From Planctomycetia bacterium (lineage in GTDB: Bacteria > Planctomycetota > Planctomycetia > Pirellulales > Thermoguttaceae), in the NCBI GenBank assembly GCA_030537455.1, contig JAUNMR010000013.1, forward strand, positions 35,540-84,252: 48,713 nt of DNA. The letters run 5' to 3'. Position 1 is the stretch's first letter; the number at the start of each line of letters is the position of its first letter. This document shows, one piece after another, positions 42,845 through 48,713 of the stretch. A model generated the notes under the pieces. The model made no database searches and had not been told where the DNA came from. It worked only from the letters and a program-made list of their open reading frames with translations. Position numbers and translations under genes: made by a program.

Positions 42845-45800
42845 ATGAGACGAATAAAGACGACCAGCGGCACAAGCGCGCGCACAGCCACGCTCCGCCC
42901 TTGTTTATATGCCGAAATGACAGCGTCTCTGCCACGCGTATTGAGCCCGGGCGTAGTGGCGTCGACGGTTCTTGCTGGAATTCTCCTGACGTCGGCGTCG
43001 CTAGGCTGTCACGCTCTCTTTCCTGGCTCTGTTAGCAACGCGCGTTGTTACGATTTAAAAGGTCGTTATCTCGACGGCTCCGACGCCTCTGACGATTGGG
43101 AACGCGCGCGTGTGGAGAATGAACGTTTCTCGAGCAGAGACGCCGATTGCGCCAACGCCGATGTCGCGCGCACTACTCGCGGCGCGGAACCGTACCCGAA
43201 CCAGTCGCAGTACCAGCGCGCAAATTACTCCCCGACCGCCACAGCGTCCGACGTCGCGACCAGAGCTTCCGATGATTCGACCGGTAGCGCCAAGCGTAAC
43301 GGGTGGCTGCCCCCGAAGTTGAGCTTGCCAAGCTTTGGGAAAAAGAGCTCTCAGGTTCATGAAAACGACGACGATCTGATCTCTAATCGTTCATATCGAC
43401 AGTCGACGCCAACGGACAGCGCGCGCGCCCCCTTGGGCGGTGGTCAGACCCAGCAGGTCAGTTCCGACGTCGTCGCTAATCGCTCGAAATCCGGAAGCGT
43501 CTGGACGCGTTTGTTTCACCCCGAGCCCGAGCAGGTCGAGTCCGAATTCACTGCGCCCCCCGTGGCGAATACGCCGACCTCTGCGCGTTCGGTTAGTCGT
43601 GAACCGTCGCGTGCTCAGTCCGTCGCGACCCAGTCCGAAGAAACCCGTGTGAGCGCCGCCGAAAGACTGCGCCTGCCGAACCCGCTCGCTCTTGGTCGTC
43701 GCGCGCAAAAGCCGAAAAAACCGGAATATCACCCCGGCACGATTGTCGAACAGTACGACCAATCTCGATTTCTGCCCGATTTTAAAGATATCCAGCGTTT
43801 TTACTATCCCAGCGGTCGCGTCGCCGGCGCAACGCCTGTTCAAGAACCAACCGTGTCAGCGCGCGAATATGCCGACGCCATGAACGCACAGCGCGGCTTT
43901 GCCACTGCGCCTGTGGCTGAAGCGCCGCAGAGCGCCAGGTTCGTTGATAACGCGCCCCGCGTTGAAATGACCGCGAACGTTCCCAACGACGGCGCTTATC
44001 GTTCACGCTCCTATCTTCCCAAAAACTCGCCCGAGCCAAGTAGCGATCACGCGCCGATTGTCGTGCCGCCGCGCACAACAGAGGCGGAGCCGGATCTTCC
44101 CGCGGCTCCAATGCGTCGTGAAGAACGTTCCAATTACCTCGCGCCGCGTAACGCCACAACGTTCAATCCCAACGGCGCTACAGTGAGGAGCGCCAATAGT
44201 CTGGCGCGCTCGCGTACCCTCGGTACGACCCGCCCGATCCGCCAGGCGAGCGTCGTTGCCTCCGGTGACGCCGCGCCTGGGGTTGCGCAGAGCTCCTTTG
44301 AAAGCCACGCCGTTTTGAACGTCGCGCCCTCGCAATTGCACGCCGACTCCCTCTTCGGTTGGAATCAGGATTCCACGAGCCTGTTGATCTTCTATAAGCC
44401 GCGCAAGCGCGCGAATGCGTCGTCGCAACAGGTCGCTCGCGCTGAAAAGGTCGCCTCCACGACGCCACAACGGATTGAAGCGAGCGACGTCGATCTGTCT
44501 TTTAAAGACGCGTTGGGTAGTCAACGCGCGTTCAATTGGTTCGAGGACGAGGTCGAGCCATCGGCACAGACCGGCGTGACTTCGCGTTTCGAAGCAGATT
44601 TCGACGATCTGCCCGAGGACGAGTCGCATGCGAACTTTAGCGAACTCAACGACCCGGTCGACCAATACTTTGACGCCGCGGACGACGACGCTCTTTACCA
44701 AGACCAGGACGAATACGAAGACGATGCTCTCGAGCCGAATTATTCCCAAAGCGTTGAGGAGGACGACGCCTTTGCCGCCGATCTTGACGAGGAACTCGAT
44801 AGTATTATTGACCGCATGGTCGGCGGGGTTCAGTCGTCAACAGAGGTTTTGGAAGAACCCGCTGAGAACGAGGCGTCCCAAGAGGCGTTGCCACTGGATT
44901 GCGCGCCGAGCGTTGTCGTTGACGACTCTTATAGCGCGCCCGAGCCGTTAGATTCTGTCCCGGAACCGCTTGGCGAACTTCCAACTCCTCTGGCGGATTC
45001 GACGACGTCGGCGATTCTGCCCGACGCCATGGGCGCCCCGACGCACGCCAACGCCGACGAGCGTCCCGATAACGCCTTCCTAACCCCTGCGCACACCGAT
45101 GAAGCCACGCCCGCGCCATTGAGCTTGGTCGACGCCATTTCTGAAAGCGTGGAGCAGAGTATGCAACAAGATTACGCGCCGTTGCCCTTGACCGAACAGG
45201 GCGTTGAGCCGACCCAAAACCTGACCGTCGCTAGCGAAAACGCGATTCCCTCGCAAGAACTCGCGCGTCAGGCGAATCGTCTCAATGCGACGACGCCACG
45301 TCCGGAAACCCTCCAGGATCGCCAACACGAGCAGATTGCCGCGGCGCCCCTCACTCAAGAGGAAATCGCGTGGGTAGAACAGGTAAAAACCGCGATTAAA
45401 TCCCTGCTGGCGGAACGCAAAGCGCTTCGTCAACGCGGCGGCGACGTTCGTAATTGCGACGCGCGCCTGCGTTTGCTCTATCTTGTGATCGGCGAATATG
45501 AACGCTCTATTCAGCAGATTCAAGACGAAAACGACCCTCTACGCGCCTTCTGGGAAACCGAATGTCGCGGTCTGGAAACCCTTTTACAGAACCAGTTAGA
45601 AGAAATCGATCCGAACTTCGTCGCCGATCGTCTCAGTTCCGGTCTCGATAGTCTAGCCGGGTTCTGTCAAATTTGCTTGCGTAAAGCGTTACTGGTCAAT
45701 GCTCCGGCGTGTTACGGTCTGTATGAACAACGTCAAGACCCATATAATCGCGGGGACGTGGTTTACGCTTATTCGGAATTAGATTACGTGACCAGTCGCG

Positions 45801-46063
45801 AAACCGGCGCGGGCTACGAAATTAACGTAGAATGTCGCTGGCGCCTGCTGAGTCAGACCGGCGAGGCGTTGACGCCTTTTGAAACGCAACGTTGCGCTAA
45901 TCTTTCGGAGACGAAACTTCGTGATATTGTTCTGAACGTATCAGTTCCTCTGCCAGAGAATCTTGAGCCGGGCGCTTATTTGCTTGATCTGGAAGTGGTC
46001 GACTTAAACGCCAAACAGCAGCAGGCGGCGTCGAAGCGTTTGGCGTTGCAGATCGCCAAGTAA
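42845..46063 (+). CDS. Giant acidic lipoprotein with planctomycete-type C-terminal domain
   Basis: A 1072-residue envelope protein. The chosen start is ATG 42845, with AAAGGA ten bases upstream; the frame also opens at TTG 42776. The lipobox LTSASLGC gives Cys55, a long leader; an internal ATG at 42917 would give a more usual 31-residue leader but has no ribosome binding site. Residues 56-840 are low-complexity and probably disordered, with Pro/Ser/Arg-rich tracts, and a very acidic block near 585-660 (DESHANFSELNDPVDQYFD and similar). Residues about 850-960 are helical (EQVKTAIKSLLAERKALRQR), and 964-1072 form a beta sandwich (VVYAYSELDYVTS, ECRWRLLSQTGEAL, LPENLEPGAYLLDLEVVDL) that I associate with planctomycete hypothetical proteins. 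Function unknown. xseA follows after 47 bp. Confidence 0.8.
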   Translation: MRRIKTTSGTSARTATLRPCLYAEMTASLPRVLSPGVVASTVLAGILLTSASLGCHALFPGSVSNARCYDLKGRYLDGSDASDDWERARVENERFSSRDADCANADVARTTRGAEPYPNQSQYQRANYSPTATASDVATRASDDSTGSAKRNGWLPPKLSLPSFGKKSSQVHENDDDLISNRSYRQSTPTDSARAPLGGGQTQQVSSDVVANRSKSGSVWTRLFHPEPEQVESEFTAPPVANTPTSARSVSREPSRAQSVATQSEETRVSAAERLRLPNPLALGRRAQKPKKPEYHPGTIVEQYDQSRFLPDFKDIQRFYYPSGRVAGATPVQEPTVSAREYADAMNAQRGFATAPVAEAPQSARFVDNAPRVEMTANVPNDGAYRSRSYLPKNSPEPSSDHAPIVVPPRTTEAEPDLPAAPMRREERSNYLAPRNATTFNPNGATVRSANSLARSRTLGTTRPIRQASVVASGDAAPGVAQSSFESHAVLNVAPSQLHADSLFGWNQDSTSLLIFYKPRKRANASSQQVARAEKVASTTPQRIEASDVDLSFKDALGSQRAFNWFEDEVEPSAQTGVTSRFEADFDDLPEDESHANFSELNDPVDQYFDAADDDALYQDQDEYEDDALEPNYSQSVEEDDAFAADLDEELDSIIDRMVGGVQSSTEVLEEPAENEASQEALPLDCAPSVVVDDSYSAPEPLDSVPEPLGELPTPLADSTTSAILPDAMGAPTHANADERPDNAFLTPAHTDEATPAPLSLVDAISESVEQSMQQDYAPLPLTEQGVEPTQNLTVASENAIPSQELARQANRLNATTPRPETLQDRQHEQIAAAPLTQEEIAWVEQVKTAIKSLLAERKALRQRGGDVRNCDARLRLLYLVIGEYERSIQQIQDENDPLRAFWETECRGLETLLQNQLEEIDPNFVADRLSSGLDSLAGFCQICLRKALLVNAPACYGLYEQRQDPYNRGDVVYAYSELDYVTSRETGAGYEINVECRWRLLSQTGEALTPFETQRCANLSETKLRDIVLNVSVPLPENLEPGAYLLDLEVVDLNAKQQQAASKRLALQIAK

Positions 46064-46110
46064 AGAGAGCTTGAAGAACGTTTGAGCGCTCACACGCGCG
46101 GAGCTGTGGA

Positions 46111-47400
46111 ATGTCGTACTTTTATCCCGCTAATTCATGGGACGCAAATGACGAGGACGTCGTCGACTCCGGCGACGCCTCTGCGCCCTTGAGCGTCTCG
46201 GAACTTTCCGCACGGCTTAAGCAGGTCGTCGAACCACAGTTCACTCATGTTTGCGTTTGTGGGGAGATCTCCAGCGTGTCTCAACCGCGCTCCGGTCACG
46301 CGTACTTTACCCTCAAGGACCAAAGCGCGCAACTACCGGCGGTCGCGTGGCGTTCGACCGTTTCGAAGTTGCGCTTCGAGCTGAAAAATGGCGCCGACGT
46401 CGTGTGTTACGGGCGCATTGAAGTCTATGCGCCTCACGGTAAATACCAGCTGATTATTTCTAAAATCGAACCGGTCGGAATTGGCGCTCTTCAGCTGGCG
46501 TTCAATCAGTTGCAAGAGAAATTACAGCGAGAAGGTCTTTTCGATCCGGGACGTAAAAAGCCCTGGCCTACTTTTGTGCGTCGCGTCGGCGTGGTTACCA
46601 GTCTCACCGGGGCGGCAGTGCGTGATTTTCTCAATATTCTCGGTCGTCGTTCTCCCTTTGTCGACGTCATTGTGGCGCCGGTTCGCGTGCAGGGCGCCGG
46701 TTCCGCACAGGAGATTGCACACGCCATTGTCTATCTTAACGCGAAGCGCTTTGAACTGAACCTGGACGCGATTGTGTTGATTCGCGGCGGCGGTAGTATG
46801 GAGGACTTGTGGTCCTTTAATGAGGAAATCGTCGCGCGCGCAATTTCCGCTAGTACGCTCCCCGTCGCCACGGGCGTTGGTCATGAAATCGACGTGACGA
46901 TTAGCGACCTTGTTGCAGACCTGCGTACGCTCACTCCCAGCGACGCCGCCGGACGTATCGCGCCCGACGCCGGCGTGTTACGTCGTGAACTGGAACAGTG
47001 GCAAAAGCGTATGGACGCCAAGCTTCAAGCGCGTCTACAATTGTACAACGCACGCCTTGATAATATAACGACGCGTCCGCTTTTTCATGACCCCGCGCGT
47101 GTGATCTATCAAGCGCATAAAGCTCCCCTGGAAGCCTTGGAAAAGAGATTGCAACGTAGTGTCAAAGCGAAACTCGACGCGTGCGAACAGCGGTTCATGA
47201 ATCGTGCAATGCAATTGGAAGCGCTCAGTCCGCTATCGGTTCTCTCACGCGGCTATACGATAACGCGTCGCCATTCTGACGGTCAGCCGGTGTGCCTTGC
47301 CGAATCAGTACGCGAGGGCGAAACGCTCGAAACCCAATTCCACGACGGCGTTGCGCTTAGCGTTGTGGTAGAACGCCGTGTGACGTCGCGCGAGGACTAG
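46111..47400 (+). CDS. xseA: Exodeoxyribonuclease VII large subunit
   Basis: Catalytic subunit of ExoVII, which degrades single-stranded DNA into oligonucleotides. The 429 residues show the N-terminal OB-fold (VSELSARLKQVV, CGEISSVSQPRSGHAYFTLKD in parts), the Exonuc_VII_L core (RVGVVTSLTGAAVRDFLNIL, APVRVQGAGSAQEIAHAI, LIRGGGSMEDLWSFNEE, ATGVGHEIDVTISDLVAD) and a coiled-coil C-terminal part. ATG 46111 is preceded by GGAG. Normally a small XseB subunit is encoded nearby; none is found here, since a terminator follows 36 bases after the stop. It may be co-transcribed with the giant lipoprotein gene. Confidence 0.95.
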   Translation: MSYFYPANSWDANDEDVVDSGDASAPLSVSELSARLKQVVEPQFTHVCVCGEISSVSQPRSGHAYFTLKDQSAQLPAVAWRSTVSKLRFELKNGADVVCYGRIEVYAPHGKYQLIISKIEPVGIGALQLAFNQLQEKLQREGLFDPGRKKPWPTFVRRVGVVTSLTGAAVRDFLNILGRRSPFVDVIVAPVRVQGAGSAQEIAHAIVYLNAKRFELNLDAIVLIRGGGSMEDLWSFNEEIVARAISASTLPVATGVGHEIDVTISDLVADLRTLTPSDAAGRIAPDAGVLRRELEQWQKRMDAKLQARLQLYNARLDNITTRPLFHDPARVIYQAHKAPLEALEKRLQRSVKAKLDACEQRFMNRAMQLEALSPLSVLSRGYTITRRHSDGQPVCLAESVREGETLETQFHDGVALSVVVERRVTSRED

Positions 47401-47435
47401 ACTTGCGCGACGCCGAACGTCTGGCGACACAAAAC

Positions 47436-47467
47436 AAGGAGCGCGAAGGGTAGCGCTCCTTTTCTTT
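47436..47467. terminator. Bidirectional terminator between xseA and FlhB-like gene
   Basis: AAGGAGCGC and GCGCTCCTT form a perfect 9-bp stem (loop GAAGGGTA) followed on the plus strand by TTCTTT and on the minus strand by GTTTTGTG. Confidence 0.8.
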
Positions 47468-48311
47468 AGGATTTCTTTCGTTTATTACCCTGCGACTGTC
47501 GCGCGTCTTGGCGACCCGGCGCGACGTTGCGTACCGGCGCCGTCTGCACGACCGCGCCAATGGCGTCGAGCATGGAGCCGAGCGCCTGGCGACGCTTGCC
47601 CCCTTTTGCCGCGCCACTGGCTTCTTCTTTGAGTTCCTCGCGCAATTCCTGTGGCGTCATTTTCAATTTGCGATAGTATCTTTGGCGAACGATGCAATAG
47701 TCAGTTGTGGCAATGACAAGAAAGACCACGCACAGACGCCAGAGGAGTCGACGCGTTAATCCGAAGAAAAAGGCGCTGATTTCGGGCAACGTTCCTTCGG
47801 AAAGATTTAAGAGACTCGGAAGCTCCTTTGTCACGGTCATGGCAAAGACCAGAACAATGATCGCAATTTTTGCCAGGCAGTAAAAGGTTTGCCCGATAGT
47901 CGCGCCGCTGAAGATTTCTTTTAATCTTTGCAACGGGGCAAAATTCTCCAGACTCGGTAAAACTTTATGTGGGAGAAAGAGCGGACCAGACTGCAAGAGG
48001 TTCGCTAAAATCGAGACGACCATAACGACGCTCAGGAGCGGGACGATGATAGAGAGAATGCCCCAGGTCAGTTGAACCGCTTGGCTCACAATCGTCTCGG
48101 GCGTAGTCACAAGCGCGGCGTTTTCCAGGGCGTTTTCAAAGTAGCCAATTGCATTTTGCGCCGATTTCGGAGCAGTCGCCATTAGCATAATCGCAGCGGC
48201 AAGTAGCGACGTCACGGCGACAAGGTCGTGACTTTTGATCACTTTGCCTTGACGTCGCGCCTCCTGTATCTTTTTAGGCGTCGCCTGTTCGGTACGTTCC
48301 TGGTCTGCCAT
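47466..48311 (-). CDS. FlhB-like export protein lacking the NPTH domain
   Basis: A 281-residue homologue of the export-gate component FlhB/EscU. The N-terminus (DQERTEQATPKKIQEARRQGKV, in parts: TEQATPKKIQEARRQGKV) and the four hydrophobic segments (about 31-48, 82-105, 143-162, 180-203) match the membrane domain, and KLKMTPQELREELKEE matches the start of the cytoplasmic linker. The linker then degenerates: where FlhB has the autocleaved NPTH motif, this protein reads QTAPVR (256-261) and ends 20 residues later in a basic tail. The family usually has 350-380 residues. No other flagellar or type III gene is in the window. It may be a specialised FlhB-like subunit or a decayed copy. The last codons overlap the terminator edge. 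Confidence 0.82.
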   Translation of the reverse strand: MADQERTEQATPKKIQEARRQGKVIKSHDLVAVTSLLAAAIMLMATAPKSAQNAIGYFENALENAALVTTPETIVSQAVQLTWGILSIIVPLLSVVMVVSILANLLQSGPLFLPHKVLPSLENFAPLQRLKEIFSGATIGQTFYCLAKIAIIVLVFAMTVTKELPSLLNLSEGTLPEISAFFFGLTRRLLWRLCVVFLVIATTDYCIVRQRYYRKLKMTPQELREELKEEASGAAKGGKRRQALGSMLDAIGAVVQTAPVRNVAPGRQDARQSQGNKRKKS

Positions 48312-48477
48312 GGTTGCGCGCTACGGTACGTTTGGGTTGGCGAATAATCATCGTTCATGCGTTACAGGTTATCTGCGACGCTCCCGTTACGTTATTGTAG
48401 CGATTCTCGCTCATAACGTCCAGATCTTTCGTGGCGACGGTATGGGAGGAATTTTGGTAAAATCTAGGAATTACCCC

Positions 48478-48505
48478 TTGTCTAATTCCGACAATGCGCT
48501 AAAAT
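48478..48505 (+). promoter_or_regulatory. tRNA-Asp promoter
   Basis: TTGTCT, 16-bp spacer, TAAAAT; expected start near 48512, about 31 nt before the tRNA. A similar TAAAATCT box at 48459 precedes it. Confidence 0.55.
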
Positions 48506-48542
48506 CTGAGAAGTAATTATCGTGGATTTTCTGCGATAGCCA

Positions 48543-48616
<74 letters not shown>

Positions 48617-48662
48617 CTTGGTTTTTTACAAATAGAACACGTAGCGTTTTCGCAACGCGCCA

Positions 48663-48713
48663 GGGGTTGTAGCTCAATTGGTTAGAGTCCCGGACTGTCG
48701 ATCCGGTGGTTGC
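48663..48713 (+). tRNA. tRNA-Asp(GTC), second copy, cut by window end
   Basis: The first 51 nt are identical to the tRNA-Asp at 48543, including the GTC anticodon loop. The 3' part lies outside the window. The two starts are exactly 120 bp apart, indicating a tandem duplication that included only the tRNA, because the spacer differs from the sequence before the first copy. Confidence 0.9.

Overview
The window looks like a chromosomal segment of a Planctomycetota bacterium, probably a Pirellulales-type lineage. The best markers are a DUF1559 pseudopilin-like protein (19240-20358) with both the class III-type prepilin N-terminus and the C-terminal H-X9-DG signature, many exported LamG, BNR and twin-arginine proteins, a planctomycete-type Gfo/Idh/MocA oxidoreductase, and a giant envelope lipoprotein with a C-terminal domain I associate with planctomycetes. 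Species cannot be fixed from sequence alone. No insertion sequence, prophage, CRISPR array or restriction system was seen.

Layout. 1-5910 (minus strand): exported prolyl oligopeptidase, LamG-BNR protein and a TAT-signal oxidoreductase. 5911-6690: a long regulatory gap with inverted repeats and a good sigma70-like promoter. 6691-9744: a 1017-residue protein I do not recognise, made of repeated helical modules duplicated around an AT-hook linker; this is the most novel gene here. 10181-13536 (minus): aldolase, hisS, ispH, probably one transcript. 13754-17135 (plus): dus, fabH, gmd, with terminator-like hairpins after fabH and gmd. 17262-18104: pyridoxamine kinase. 18105-18560: a gap containing a strikingly AT-rich island. 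18561-20358: small lipoprotein plus DUF1559 protein. 20542-23147: a three-gene CbiMQO-type cobalt/nickel ECF transporter with its own promoter.

23245-33955 is mainly an exported-hydrolase and envelope region: two paralogous TAT-exported metallophosphoesterases with LamG-like C-termini, a sialidase-like BNR protein, an Asn-rich single-membrane-span protein, a DegT aminotransferase, a C39-like exported cysteine protease and a GHL10 glycoside hydrolase-like protein. 34031-39838 (minus) is housekeeping: ispG, a HAD phosphatase, a TauE/SafE permease and clpC. 40226-47400 (plus): two lipoproteins, an NAD-dependent epimerase and xseA. 47466-48311 is an FlhB-like export protein without a recognisable NPTH autocleavage domain. 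The window ends in two tRNA-Asp(GTC) genes 120 bp apart, the second cut by the window edge.

Together the genes show a cell with ordinary isoprenoid (ispG, ispH), lipid (fabH) and translation (hisS, dus, tRNA-Asp) functions, investing heavily in exported proteins for breaking down or modifying polymers and in sugar-nucleotide chemistry (gmd, DegT, epimerase). Several genes were assigned later starts than the longest open frame because ribosome binding sites and family N-termini support it (dus, gmd, hisS, cbiO, sialidase-like gene, C39-like gene, tauE-like gene, clpC, giant lipoprotein).
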